A stretch of 64,000 bases of DNA from Helicobacter aurati. GTDB taxonomy: Bacteria; Campylobacterota; Campylobacteria; Campylobacterales; Helicobacteraceae. The DNA is taken from the NCBI RefSeq assembly GCF_003364265.1, contig NZ_NXLW01000001.1, positions 124,001 through 188,000 of the forward strand, given 5' to 3'. Under the pieces are notes generated by a model that made no database searches, was not told the origin of the DNA, and saw only the letters and a program-made list of their open reading frames with translations. Position numbers and translations under genes: made by a program. How positions within the stretch are numbered: the stretch's first letter is position 1; every line of letters starts with the position of its first letter. Positions 10,470 to 19,976 of this stretch are shown in pieces.

Positions 10470-12077
10470 TTAGAAAAAATAAAATGCTCGTAATTTTGCA
10501 CTTCTTGACCTTGGGTTATTACGTATTTCTTCATGACTTGCAACTAAAGGCTTTTTATAGAGAATCACACCTTTTGCGTGATTGTTGCCACATTCGCATT
10601 TCATGCTATCCTCTGCGCAAATACAGCTTTTAGCCCACTTTTTCATAGATTCTTTTATCATTCTATCCTCCAATGAATGAAAAGAAATCAAACACACTAT
10701 AGCTTTACGAATCTTGCTGCAAGATTCTAATAGTTTTGCTAATTGCCCTAATTCATCATTAACCTCAATACGTAACGCCTGATAAATCAAAGTAGCGGGG
10801 TGAATCCTTTTTTTGCAAGAAAGTTTAAGCGCAATGTTTTGCAAAACTTCGCCTGTAATCCTGCCCTTTTGTCGCGCGCTGACAATCAAACTTGCAAGTT
10901 TTTTATAAGAAGCAATTTCCCCGTAATCACGAAAAATCCTCTCTAAATCATAGCCACTATAAGAATGAAGAATTTGTGCAGCATGCAAACTTTGTGTTGT
11001 ATCCATGCGCATATCGAGCTCTGTCGCTTGAAAATTAAACCCTCGATTAGTGCAATCAAACTGATGAGAGCTTACTCCTATGTCTGCGAGAATACCTTTG
11101 AATTTATTAGGATACAAGTCGCAAATTTCCAATATTTCAGGTAATGCGCTAGCAAAATCCCCTTGATGTAAATAGATTCTGTTAGGAAATGTTTCTTGCA
11201 ACGACTGATTGGCATTGATTGCTTCACTATCTCTATCAATACCAATAATACTTATATCTTGATAACGACTAAGAAGAGCACTGCTCATTCCACCAAACCC
11301 CAATGTACAATCAATAATACACGAAGTAGAGTCTGCGATGAATTGTTGTATCGTCTGTTTATTGATATTGCTTTGCATAGAATCAACAAAGGAATGTTGA
11401 GCATTACACGATGAAAGAGAGAGGTTATCGTTCGCTATTTTTGACGGATAAGAAAGTTGCATTTCAGAAAAAACAGAATCAAATGTGTGTAAAACTTCTT
11501 GCAAAAGCACGGGAACATGCACCTCAAATTGTGTAGAATCAAGTGGATTATCCTGCGATATAGAAGAAAGGGATAAATTAATTGGTTGTTCCTGTGTAGA
11601 GGGGAAATGGGCAATCTCTTGTGTTACTTGCGTTTTATTCAATAGAGAATCTCTATATCGCTCAAGAATGATACAAGCACTAAGACTATCAATTTGTCCA
11701 TTTTTGCGCGCCTGTCTCCTTGCCTTATAGCCCCTATGCTGCAATCTCTCCTGTGCCTCTTTACTGCTATTTGATTCGTTGACAAAAACGATTTTTCCGT
11801 TAAATTCTATGAGATTCAAAAAACGTAAAACTTGGTTTTTTGTAATATGTGAAGAATCTGACAAAGTAGAATCTGTATTAGGCAATCCAACAACCAACAA
11901 AATTTCTTTTTCGTTTTTTTGATGAATGGAGTGCTCTTGTAAGATTCTAGCCAACTCTTTACTTGCTTGATGTTTGTTTGTACGAATAATTGGAGGTAAA
12001 GGTAAAGCGATTTCTCCAACAAGCTTGGCTACCCCGATACGTTTTGTACCAAAATCTAATCCAAATACCATTAGCAT
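10470..12077 (-). CDS. RuvX (YqgF) - RsmH fusion: RNase H-fold protein joined to 16S rRNA m4C1402 methyltransferase
   Basis: One uninterrupted 535-residue frame joins two normally separate proteins. Residues 1 to about 145 are RuvX/YqgF: FGLDFGTKRIGVAK at the start, FVNESNSS, and QIDSLSACIILERY, all matching the H. pylori RuvX pattern. A linker (about 146-180) is rich in Q, S, D and T. Residues from about 182 are RsmH: HVPVLLQEVL, a SAM motif CTLGFGG (about 253-260), GIDRDSEAI, the substrate motif GILADIGVSSHQFD, then RIEVNDELGQL and SFHSLEDRMIK. A second polar insert of about 50 residues splits HVPVLLQEVL from the SAM motif, where RsmH normally has about 15. An internal GTG before HVPVLL could also start a free RsmH, but no good ribosome site precedes it. 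The ATG overlaps the mtaB stop (TAATG). Confidence 0.9.
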   Translation of the reverse strand: MLMVFGLDFGTKRIGVAKLVGEIALPLPPIIRTNKHQASKELARILQEHSIHQKNEKEILLVVGLPNTDSTLSDSSHITKNQVLRFLNLIEFNGKIVFVNESNSSKEAQERLQHRGYKARRQARKNGQIDSLSACIILERYRDSLLNKTQVTQEIAHFPSTQEQPINLSLSSISQDNPLDSTQFEVHVPVLLQEVLHTFDSVFSEMQLSYPSKIANDNLSLSSCNAQHSFVDSMQSNINKQTIQQFIADSTSCIIDCTLGFGGMSSALLSRYQDISIIGIDRDSEAINANQSLQETFPNRIYLHQGDFASALPEILEICDLYPNKFKGILADIGVSSHQFDCTNRGFNFQATELDMRMDTTQSLHAAQILHSYSGYDLERIFRDYGEIASYKKLASLIVSARQKGRITGEVLQNIALKLSCKKRIHPATLIYQALRIEVNDELGQLAKLLESCSKIRKAIVCLISFHSLEDRMIKESMKKWAKSCICAEDSMKCECGNNHAKGVILYKKPLVASHEEIRNNPRSRSAKLRAFYFF

Positions 12078-13474
12078 TACTTCAATACAAAGCTTTTAAC
12101 AATATTGGCATTTACATAGTTAGATAATATGTAATCACTCGTTTCTATCCAATCACCTTTAGATAACTGATGTGATGATTCCATAATTCTATGCGGAATA
12201 AAAACACGATTAAAATACTGATCTAATCCTGTATAGCAAGATTCTATCATTTCATTGTCTTTGATTGTGTCGTGATGGCGACTTGCATGTGATATTTCCT
12301 GATGTGTGGATTCTAAATCCAGCTTATCAAATAATACTTGCTTTTGTCCATCAATAAGAATCTGTAACGGAATTTTTTGTTGCGCAATTCGCATTCGAAA
12401 ATCTTTATTTTTTTGATTCACAATATTTTGAATAGTTTTTAGACGTTTTTTGGCAACTCCCCCATGAACAGATTCTAATTGTTCTTTATTTTGAGCAGAT
12501 TTTGTCCCAACTCTAGGACTATAAATAAAAGGATGAATATGCGTAAGTGGCAACTTCTCTAAATTACATAAAGCCTCCGCAAATATTGCTTCACTCTCAC
12601 CATAATGTCCAACAATATAATCCGTACCCAAACTAAAGCCCTTAGCCGCAATATGTGCAAACAACTCAAGGTCTCTCTCAAAAGTATTTTTGCGATTCAT
12701 AATTCTTAGCATAACAGGACTTGTATGCTGCAAAGCTATATGTAAATGTTTTTCTAACTTTGGAAGACACAGAATCTGCAAGAATACAGAATCTATTTGG
12801 CTAGGCTCAAGCGAACCCAACCGAATCCGTTTAATGCCCGCAATATCATGTATCTTTGCAATAAGCTCTGCTATATGCGTACCCGTGTCTAGCCCATAGC
12901 TACCAATGTTTGTGCCCGTTAGGATAACTTCACTAATCCCATTTTCAGAAAGGATTCTTATTTGCTCTAAAATATGCGCTTGAGTAAAACTTCTTGCTAC
13001 CCCACGCACGCTTGGGATAATGCAATAACTACATGAGAAATTGCACCCCTCTTGAATCTTAATAAATGCGCGAACCCTACCTACAATATTTGGCAAGATT
13101 ACAGAATCTGTATGTTTATGCTTACTTTCCTTAGAGAGAAAAACTCTTTGCTGCGTAGAGAGGATATTTGAAATGTTTTCTTTATGGCTATGTGCAAAAA
13201 CACTAAAAGCAAGGTTTTGCTTATAAAGAGATTCGCCTAAATGTTTGACACCGCAACCTGTAAAAATAACTTTTTTACCCAATAGACTATATTTCCTTGC
13301 ATAGCTTCGCACTTCTCTATCTGCCTTATTGGTAACAGTGCAAGAATTAATCACAATAATATCAGCCTCCAAGGGCTCTTCTATTAAAGAATAACCCTTA
13401 AGACTGCTTATCATCACCTGTGTATCATATAAATTACTACGACAACCAAAAGTTTTAAAAAACACCTTTAGCAA
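12077..13474 (-). CDS. mtaB: tRNA t6A37 methylthiotransferase
   Basis: MtaB adds a methylthio group to t6A37 of ANN-decoding tRNAs. It is a radical-SAM enzyme with an N-terminal UPF0004 domain (FFKTFGCRSN, INSCTVTN, FTGCG supply the auxiliary-cluster cysteines), the radical-SAM motif CNFSCSYC (about 143-150) and a C-terminal TRAM-like part. The GCRSN and VRGVARS signatures favour MtaB over MiaB or RimO. The start is TTG with AAGGGA 5 bp upstream. It is the first gene of a two-gene unit with the ruvX-rsmH fusion. The rimO paralogue is at the right window edge. Confidence 0.92.
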   Translation of the reverse strand: MLKVFFKTFGCRSNLYDTQVMISSLKGYSLIEEPLEADIIVINSCTVTNKADREVRSYARKYSLLGKKVIFTGCGVKHLGESLYKQNLAFSVFAHSHKENISNILSTQQRVFLSKESKHKHTDSVILPNIVGRVRAFIKIQEGCNFSCSYCIIPSVRGVARSFTQAHILEQIRILSENGISEVILTGTNIGSYGLDTGTHIAELIAKIHDIAGIKRIRLGSLEPSQIDSVFLQILCLPKLEKHLHIALQHTSPVMLRIMNRKNTFERDLELFAHIAAKGFSLGTDYIVGHYGESEAIFAEALCNLEKLPLTHIHPFIYSPRVGTKSAQNKEQLESVHGGVAKKRLKTIQNIVNQKNKDFRMRIAQQKIPLQILIDGQKQVLFDKLDLESTHQEISHASRHHDTIKDNEMIESCYTGLDQYFNRVFIPHRIMESSHQLSKGDWIETSDYILSNYVNANIVKSFVLK

Positions 13475-13540
13475 CTTAGTCCCTTAATTCAATATTATAA
13501 AACGTAGTATCTAAGCAACAATGCCTGCAAATATGGGCTG

Positions 13541-14602
13541 TCATAATACTTCAATATCTGCCGCAATAGCACCGCTTCTCTTCATGGTTTCAAGAATGGA
13601 AATGACACTTTGAGGGCTAGCACCTAACCTCTGCAATGCGCGAACAACACTCGCTACTGTTGGTGTTTTACCGTTACTACTTAATGTATTTGTTTTCGGA
13701 TCAAGTGTCATAGAATCTATTGGAGTACTTTCATTATTGGTGTCAAAATCTCTCGTAATTTTCAATGTTAAATCACCGTGTGTAAGCACGATAGGTTGCA
13801 CGCTAATTTCTAATCCCGAAACAATAGTGCCGGATTTCTCATCAATCACAATACGTTCTCTCGAAGTGTAAGGAATATCCACTTCTTGCACTAATGCCAA
13901 AAACTCTACCATACTAAGATTAGCTGGCTTGTTGATTTTTATAGTCCTAGAATCAAGGGCTTGTGCACTTGTGTCGCCAAATACTTCATTAATTTTGTTT
14001 TGTACCTTTATGGCATTTTGAAAATCAGACTTCTTAAGGCTTAGTATTGTGCTATTTTGATTTGCTAAACTAAAGCTTACTTCTTTCTCAATAGTCGCTC
14101 CACCATTGATTGTTCCACTTACAAGGCTATCTCCCTTACCTATGCTTATCGTGCCTTGTGCAACTGCATATATTTGCCCATCAACCGCATTAAGTGGTGT
14201 CATAATCAAAGTGCCGCCCTGCAATGATTTCGCATCGCCTATACTCGATATTTTTATGTCGATTCTATCCCCTTGTCTTGCAAATGGTGGTAATGACGCG
14301 GTTACCATAACAGCGGCTACATTTTTGGACTTAATATCATTCGCGCTTAATTTCACATTCATTGTTTCAAGCATATTCGCCATAGATTGCGCTGTGAATT
14401 GCGAACCTCCCTTATCGCCTGTCCCGTTAAGCCCAATTACAATGCCATATCCCATTAATTGGTTATCTCGCACGCCTGCTATATTGCTCAAATCTCCTAT
14501 CTTTTCTGCCCAAACAATAGAGCTACAACAACCTATCACAAATATCGCTCTGCAAATAGAACGTATAAACTGCCATAGTTTGCCTGATTGTTTACTTCGC
14601 AT
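13541..14602 (-). CDS. flgI: Flagellar P-ring protein FlgI
   Basis: FlgI forms the P-ring around the flagellar rod in the periplasm. A signal peptide (about 1-33, ending VWA-EKIGDL) precedes the characteristic start of the mature protein (IGDLSNIAGVRDNQLMGYGIVIGLNGTGDK). The C-terminus ALQRLGASPQSVISILE is also diagnostic. ATG 14602 is preferred over an upstream start 11 codons earlier because AAAGGA lies 6 bp before it and a sigma-54 promoter ends about 40 bp upstream. The length (353 aa) fits the family. Confidence 0.96.
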   Translation of the reverse strand: MRSKQSGKLWQFIRSICRAIFVIGCCSSIVWAEKIGDLSNIAGVRDNQLMGYGIVIGLNGTGDKGGSQFTAQSMANMLETMNVKLSANDIKSKNVAAVMVTASLPPFARQGDRIDIKISSIGDAKSLQGGTLIMTPLNAVDGQIYAVAQGTISIGKGDSLVSGTINGGATIEKEVSFSLANQNSTILSLKKSDFQNAIKVQNKINEVFGDTSAQALDSRTIKINKPANLSMVEFLALVQEVDIPYTSRERIVIDEKSGTIVSGLEISVQPIVLTHGDLTLKITRDFDTNNESTPIDSMTLDPKTNTLSSNGKTPTVASVVRALQRLGASPQSVISILETMKRSGAIAADIEVL

Positions 14603-14640
14603 TACAAATCCTTTTGTTGTTATCCTTAAATACACTTATA

Positions 14641-14658
14641 AAGCAAAAGAAATGCCAA
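14641..14658 (-). promoter_or_regulatory. Sigma-54 promoter of flgI
   Basis: On the minus strand the sequence reads TTGGCATTTCTTTTGCTT. This has the -24 GG and -12 GC separated by exactly 10 nt, in TTGGCA-N6-TTGC context. Transcription would begin near 14631, giving a leader of about 30 nt before the flgI ATG. RpoN drives rod, ring and hook genes in Campylobacterota. Confidence 0.8.
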
Positions 14659-14791
14659 CTTATCCAATCGCTATGCTTGTCTTACAATAAAATTCCGATA
14701 TATCATGATGATCTGTGTTTTTCCTAAAGAAAATTACAATGCCAATTTTAACCTCTTTAGCCTCACACAATTTCTTTCTTGAAGGGAGATA

Positions 14792-15778
14792 ATGCAACAA
14801 GACAACTTTACAAAGTATCTCCTACTGCTATGTGCCCTATTTGTTATGATAGGAATTGTAGGCTTTGGTTATTGGCTCTACAACCAACAAGATACACAAA
14901 ACAATAATTTTCTATTATCAGAATTATCGCAAATAAACCATACACAGCCTTTGATTGATTTGGATTACAAAGAAACTCAACCAACAAAATCCCCGAAAGA
15001 TTCCATATATTCTAAGGATTCTCAAGAGACAATCATTCGTAACTTACCACCAAAACCGCAACACTCTGCGCAAATCAAGCCACCCATACAAGGCAATAAA
15101 TCTATCAAGCCGAAAGTAGCAATTATCATCGACGATTTGGCAGTGCCAAAAGATATAGAATCATTTCGGTCCTTAGGCTTAAAACTAAATCTGTCTTTAT
15201 TTCCCAAACATACCTTTAGCCAATATAATCCAGAAATTGCAAAAACACTTGATTTCTACATGATTCATCTCCCGCTAGAAGCAATGAATTTTAAACAAGA
15301 AAAAGTAAGAGTACTGCATACAGGAGATTCTCTAAAGGAAATTCAAAGCTATATTGCTACAATCAAACAGGATTTTCCGCGTCTAAAATATATCAACAAT
15401 CATACAGGAAGCCGCTACACATCAAGTAAAAACGACATGCAAAAATTGCTTCGCGTATTGGATATGTATAACATTACCTTTGTAGATTCTAAAACTTCAA
15501 CTAGCACAGTAATAAAAGATATCTATGCAACAAGGCAACAAATCTACTTGAAACGTGATATTTTTTTAGACAATCAATCTGATACGAAGTATATCGCCAA
15601 CCAACTAGAAAAAGCATTGCATCTAGCAGATAAAAATGGTTTCGTAATTGCAATAGGTCATCCTAAGCAAGCTACTTTACAGGTGTTAAAGCAATACAAA
15701 AAGAGACTAAAACAACATTATGAATTAGTCTATATGAATGAATTAGAGGAATTTTTAAAAACAACACGTCGAGAATGA
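14792..15778 (+). CDS. Divergent polysaccharide deacetylase (YibQ family)
   Basis: This 328-aa protein has an N-terminal membrane anchor (about 8-30), a polar linker, and a domain from about residue 108. The domain holds KVAIIIDDLAVPK, IHLPLEAM, NNHTGSRYT and FVIAIGHPK, the pattern of the divergent polysaccharide deacetylase family (PF04748). It probably acts in the periplasm on cell-wall or envelope glycans, but no substrate is established. A strong AAGGGAG ribosome site precedes the ATG. It is divergent from flgI. Confidence 0.85.
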   Translation: MQQDNFTKYLLLLCALFVMIGIVGFGYWLYNQQDTQNNNFLLSELSQINHTQPLIDLDYKETQPTKSPKDSIYSKDSQETIIRNLPPKPQHSAQIKPPIQGNKSIKPKVAIIIDDLAVPKDIESFRSLGLKLNLSLFPKHTFSQYNPEIAKTLDFYMIHLPLEAMNFKQEKVRVLHTGDSLKEIQSYIATIKQDFPRLKYINNHTGSRYTSSKNDMQKLLRVLDMYNITFVDSKTSTSTVIKDIYATRQQIYLKRDIFLDNQSDTKYIANQLEKALHLADKNGFVIAIGHPKQATLQVLKQYKKRLKQHYELVYMNELEEFLKTTRRE

Positions 15779-15915
15779 TTCTAAAATGATTCCAACCTAC
15801 CACGATTCTAGTCTGTCTAGTCTACTGCTGCAACTATATGATTTTTGATTTTATACTTCTATAATTTATACCTATTTATATCTGCAAATCTAAAATAGCA
15901 CAAAGCAGCCTACTC

Positions 15916-17172
15916 TCATCCACCAATAATTTTCTCTAAGAATCCATATTTAGCGGCAATACTAAAAAGTGTCGCAAGTAAATATACGCAAATAATTGTA
16001 AGTTTTACAACCCAGCTTGTAAGAATATTCGGAACTTGCCAACCACTTTGCTGGTCTCCATACTTTCGTGCGTTTTGTAAAATAAGAATTGGGAAAAAGC
16101 TCAAAATTAATGCACCCACAACACCCGGCCAATACAAAGCATCGTCAATAGTGGCGACAAAATTAAACAATACAAGCACAAGAGGAGGCACAGCAACAAA
16201 CAATAGAATCAAAAATCGAATTCGCAGATTATTATCTGCATCTTTATTAATCTGGTCAGCAACATTAGTAATAAACATACCACCAAGCCCCCAATAGGAA
16301 GTAAGAATCGCAAATAACCCAAAGAGATTAGCGATTACAAATGCCCAATCTCCAATAGCCCTACCCCAAGAAACAGTTACAACATTGGAAATATTTTGTA
16401 ATCCTTCCAACACAATAGCCGACAAGGGCACAAGAGCCAACATACAAAAAGTAATTACATTGCCTAGAATTACGGCTTTGGGCAACATTTCTGGCTTATG
16501 TGAAAACCCACGTGCCATCTCTGGCACGATATATTGCGAAGAATAGACAAACACTACGGTATTAAAAATAGGGATAATAGCTACCCAATTCCAATGCGTC
16601 TCAAGAGCATTTGCAAAGTCAATATGCGCTTTAAAAAATGTCGAAACAATCAAAACTATAAGAATGACAAACATGATTCCAATGACTTGCTTCTCACCTC
16701 GACCAATAGCCTTTAATCCAAGCCAAAGCACACCAGCTGCAGGGATAAAAAAGATAATACTCCCCCATTTGTCAGGGATTCCAAATATTGCATAAATAAT
16801 TTCTCCGCTTGCTTTTTCGTAGGCAATAAGTGCACCAATAGCGGTAACTGCGACAGATATAAACATAAGAATCTTTGCAATAGGACCAATATATTTAACA
16901 GATAAGCCCGTAAGTTGCAGATGATCTTTTGTCCGCAAACTTGCCTCTGCGATATAGAGCATTGTAATAGTCGAAAGAATCCCGCCAATTACCAACCAAA
17001 AAAGTAAGGGAAAGAATCCTGCATGTTTTGCAGTATGGGCAATACTTAAGATTCCAATACCAATATTCGTACCAACCAACATCGCCACACCCTCAACAAA
17101 TGTAAGCTTTTTTGTTTTTGGATGTCCTTTAAGTTCTGAAATAAATTCTTGTTCTATTTCTTTGAGTTTCAT
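15916..17172 (-). CDS. Amino-acid permease (aromatic amino acid / HAAAP type)
   Basis: This 418-aa protein has about 11 predicted membrane segments and the family opening VEGVAMLVGTNIGIGILSIAH, with a conserved EMARG loop. It is of the hydroxy/aromatic amino-acid permease type. It lies 105 bp downstream of gabD on the same strand, so import of GABA or a related amine-acid for the GabT-GabD pathway is a reasonable inference; the family alone would suggest an aromatic or other amino acid. AAAGGATAAATT precedes the ATG. Confidence 0.8.
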   Translation of the reverse strand: MKLKEIEQEFISELKGHPKTKKLTFVEGVAMLVGTNIGIGILSIAHTAKHAGFFPLLFWLVIGGILSTITMLYIAEASLRTKDHLQLTGLSVKYIGPIAKILMFISVAVTAIGALIAYEKASGEIIYAIFGIPDKWGSIIFFIPAAGVLWLGLKAIGRGEKQVIGIMFVILIVLIVSTFFKAHIDFANALETHWNWVAIIPIFNTVVFVYSSQYIVPEMARGFSHKPEMLPKAVILGNVITFCMLALVPLSAIVLEGLQNISNVVTVSWGRAIGDWAFVIANLFGLFAILTSYWGLGGMFITNVADQINKDADNNLRIRFLILLFVAVPPLVLVLFNFVATIDDALYWPGVVGALILSFFPILILQNARKYGDQQSGWQVPNILTSWVVKLTIICVYLLATLFSIAAKYGFLEKIIGG

Positions 17173-17277
17173 AATTTATCCTTTTTAAATTACCTTGACG
17201 CTGCAGAGAGTTAATATTGCAATGAATATGCTTACTCTACAAAATAACCTTAACAAGAATTTATACTTGCATTTTCG

Positions 17278-18723
17278 TTAATCACTAAGATTTAAACAGA
17301 CATACTTGATTTCCAGATAATCCTCTATTCCGTATTTTGACCCTTCTCTACCAAGTCCGCTTTGCTTCACGCCACCAAATGGAGCGACTTCCGTAGAGAT
17401 AATTCCTGTATTAATGCCCACAATGCCGTATTCAAGCGATTCGCTAATTCTCCATTGTCTTGCCGCATTATTAGTATAAACATAAGCTGCCAAGCCAAAT
17501 TCCGTATTGTTTGCCATAGCAATCACATCGCATTCACTTTCAAAACGAAATAATGGGGCTAAAGGACCAAAAGTCTCCTCTTTAGCAACAGCCATATCCT
17601 GCGTAACTCCTGTAAGAATCGTAGGTTCAAAAAAGCTAAATCCCTTTGAATGTGGATTGCCACCGCTTAGAATCTTTGCCCCCTTAGAAGTCGCATCGGC
17701 TATATGCTCTTGCACTTTTGCTACCGCCTTTGTATCGATTAATGGTCCTTGTGTAATGCCCTCTTGCATACCATTGCCAACCTGAAGCTTTTCAACTTCG
17801 GCTTTGAGAGCCTCTGCGACTTTATCATAGACTCCACTTTGGATATAGATTCTATTTGCACACACGCAAGTTTGCCCGCTATTTCTAAACTTCGATGCAA
17901 GAATGCCCCTGACAGCGCCATCAATATTTGCATCATCAAATACAATAAAAGGTGCATTGCCGCCAAGCTCCAAAGAAAGCTTTTTAATGGTGTTTGCACT
18001 CTGTGCCATGAGCTTTCTACCAACTTCTGTCGAGCCCGTGAAAGTAATCTTTTGGACAATATCACTCTCACATAAGGTTTTGCTAATCATTGAGGCTTTA
18101 CCTGTAACGACCTGCAACACATCTTGCGGAATCCCCGCCCTATGTGCTAAAACCAACAAAGCATAAGCACTAAGAGGCGTTTGAGTAGCGGGCTTAACAA
18201 TCATAGAGCAGCCAGAAGCTAGAGCGGGAGCGACTTTACGCGTAATCATGGCAGAGGGAAAATTCCAAGGAGTAATCGCACCGCACACGCCAATAGGCTG
18301 CTTCAAAACAAGAAGTTTTTGATTATGTTGTATGGGTTGGAGAATATCACCATCAATACGTCTACACTCTTCAGCAAACCATCGAATAAAATTCGCCGCA
18401 TAGGTAATCTCACCTAAGGCTTCATTCAGAGGCTTTCCCATTTCTAAAGTAAGGATTTCTGCTAGAATCTGCTTATTTTTTAGCATTAAATCATACCATT
18501 GCAAAAGGATATTTGCACGTTCTAGTGGCAAAAGTGCAGCCCATTGCTTAAAAGCCACTTGCGACTTTTGAATCATTTCTTCTAATTCTTGCTCTGAAAT
18601 ATCATAAACAAAAGCTATATCTTCCCCTGTGGCAGGATTATTAACCGAAATAAACCCTTCTTTTTTTGTTAAAGAAACAAACTTATGCTCTAAAAGTGAG
18701 GAATGTGCGGATGAAAGGCTCAT
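17278..18723 (-). CDS. gabD: Succinate-semialdehyde dehydrogenase
   Basis: This 481-aa NAD(P)-dependent aldehyde dehydrogenase shows the cofactor region TPWNFPSAMI, TFTGSTEVGR, the general base Glu in LELGGNAP (about 252) and the catalytic Cys in GQTCVCANR (about 286). The ending PFGGVKQSGLGREGSKYGIEDY is typical of the GabD group. It oxidises succinate semialdehyde to succinate. Its ATG overlaps the gabT stop (ATGA), so the two are translationally coupled, which supports GabD over other aldehyde dehydrogenases. Confidence 0.9.
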   Translation of the reverse strand: MSLSSAHSSLLEHKFVSLTKKEGFISVNNPATGEDIAFVYDISEQELEEMIQKSQVAFKQWAALLPLERANILLQWYDLMLKNKQILAEILTLEMGKPLNEALGEITYAANFIRWFAEECRRIDGDILQPIQHNQKLLVLKQPIGVCGAITPWNFPSAMITRKVAPALASGCSMIVKPATQTPLSAYALLVLAHRAGIPQDVLQVVTGKASMISKTLCESDIVQKITFTGSTEVGRKLMAQSANTIKKLSLELGGNAPFIVFDDANIDGAVRGILASKFRNSGQTCVCANRIYIQSGVYDKVAEALKAEVEKLQVGNGMQEGITQGPLIDTKAVAKVQEHIADATSKGAKILSGGNPHSKGFSFFEPTILTGVTQDMAVAKEETFGPLAPLFRFESECDVIAMANNTEFGLAAYVYTNNAARQWRISESLEYGIVGINTGIISTEVAPFGGVKQSGLGREGSKYGIEDYLEIKYVCLNLSD

Positions 18724-19976
18724 TTGACTGCCTCCGCAATAACTTCTTTAAGAATCTCCAAAGCTTTTTGAAATTGCGTTTCAGGGATAGTAAGAGGGTA
18801 TAAAAAGCGAATGACATTGCCATAGCTACCACAAGTTAGCAATAATAATCCCTTTTGCATCGCGAGCATTTGGATTTTTTTGGTGATATTGCTATCGGGC
18901 TTATTGTCTCTAAAAAACTCTACTGCCACCATAGAGCCTAAGCCTCTTACTTCGGCAATCTCCTTATGTCCTAAGCCCTTAAGAAATTCTTGTAACCTAT
19001 TACCAAGTGTATTTGCCTTCTCTAAGAGATTCTCTTCTTTAATGATTTTTAATACTTCTAACGCAGCAGTAGTGCCAAGAGGACTACCCGCATAAGTACC
19101 GCCCATACCACCGGGATTTATAGAATCCATAATCTCTGCCTTGCCTACAATCCCAGAAATAGGGAATCCGCCGCCAAGACTTTTTGCCATACAGATAATA
19201 TCAGGCGAGATTCCAAAATGCTCCATAGCAAACATCTTACCTGTCCTACCAAAGCCTGTTTGCACTTCATCAGCAATAAGCACGATACCATAAGTATCAG
19301 CGAATTTGCGTAACCCCTCTACAAACTCCTTACAAGCAGGATTGAATCCGCCCTCACCTTGTACTGGTTCAAAAATAATAGCAGCAACATCATAAGGCGA
19401 AATGGAACTTCTACAAATATGCTCTAGGCTTTTTAGAGAATCTTCAACGCTTACACCATGTAATTTATTAGGATAAAGCCCATGATAGATTCCTACCATT
19501 CCTATGCCTATCTCTGCTTTATAAGGCACAACCTTGCCTGTCATACCCACTGCTGCAGCCGTCCTCCCATGAAAAGAGCCACCGAAAGCAATAACGCCAT
19601 AACGTTTGGTGTGTGCCTTGGCTAATTTGATAGCATTTTCGGTAGCTTCGCCACCTGTGGTGAAAAAACAAGTCTTTTTCTTGCCATCTAGTGGTGCTAA
19701 CTCATTAATTTGCTCGGCTAATTCAACATAGCTTTCATAAGGTGTTACTTGATAAGCCGTATGTGTGAATGCGTGAAGCTGCTTTTCTACTACTTGCAAA
19801 ACTCTAGGATGACAATGACCAACATTAAGCACTGCAATGCCTGCGGCAAAATCAATAAACTCTCTATTTTGCGTATCCCACAAAGTCGCATTTTGTGCCT
19901 TTGTAGCAAACCAATCGCATAATACCCCAATCCCCTTAGGAGTAGCTTCCTCTCTGCGTTTATTTAAATCTTTCAA
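18720..19976 (-). CDS. gabT: 4-aminobutyrate aminotransferase
   Basis: This class-III PLP aminotransferase converts GABA and 2-oxoglutarate to succinate semialdehyde and glutamate. Visible marks are FTTGGEATENAIKLAK, FGGSFHGRT, FEPVQGEGGF, IADEVQTGFGRTG and the PLP lysine in MAKSLGGGFP (about 264). Acetylornithine aminotransferase is a relative, but the coupling to gabD favours GabT. I place the start at TTG 19976, with AAGGA 6 bp upstream. An upstream TTG at 19982 abuts the ribosome site. A TATATT -10-like box lies on the minus strand near 20035. Confidence 0.9.
   Translation of the reverse strand: MKDLNKRREEATPKGIGVLCDWFATKAQNATLWDTQNREFIDFAAGIAVLNVGHCHPRVLQVVEKQLHAFTHTAYQVTPYESYVELAEQINELAPLDGKKKTCFFTTGGEATENAIKLAKAHTKRYGVIAFGGSFHGRTAAAVGMTGKVVPYKAEIGIGMVGIYHGLYPNKLHGVSVEDSLKSLEHICRSSISPYDVAAIIFEPVQGEGGFNPACKEFVEGLRKFADTYGIVLIADEVQTGFGRTGKMFAMEHFGISPDIICMAKSLGGGFPISGIVGKAEIMDSINPGGMGGTYAGSPLGTTAALEVLKIIKEENLLEKANTLGNRLQEFLKGLGHKEIAEVRGLGSMVAVEFFRDNKPDSNITKKIQMLAMQKGLLLLTCGSYGNVIRFLYPLTIPETQFQKALEILKEVIAEAVK

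Noticed and set aside
14106-14690. 194-residue open frame on the plus strand over flgI
   Set aside because: It is antisense to a clear flgI gene, shows no family resemblance, and has no ribosome site.
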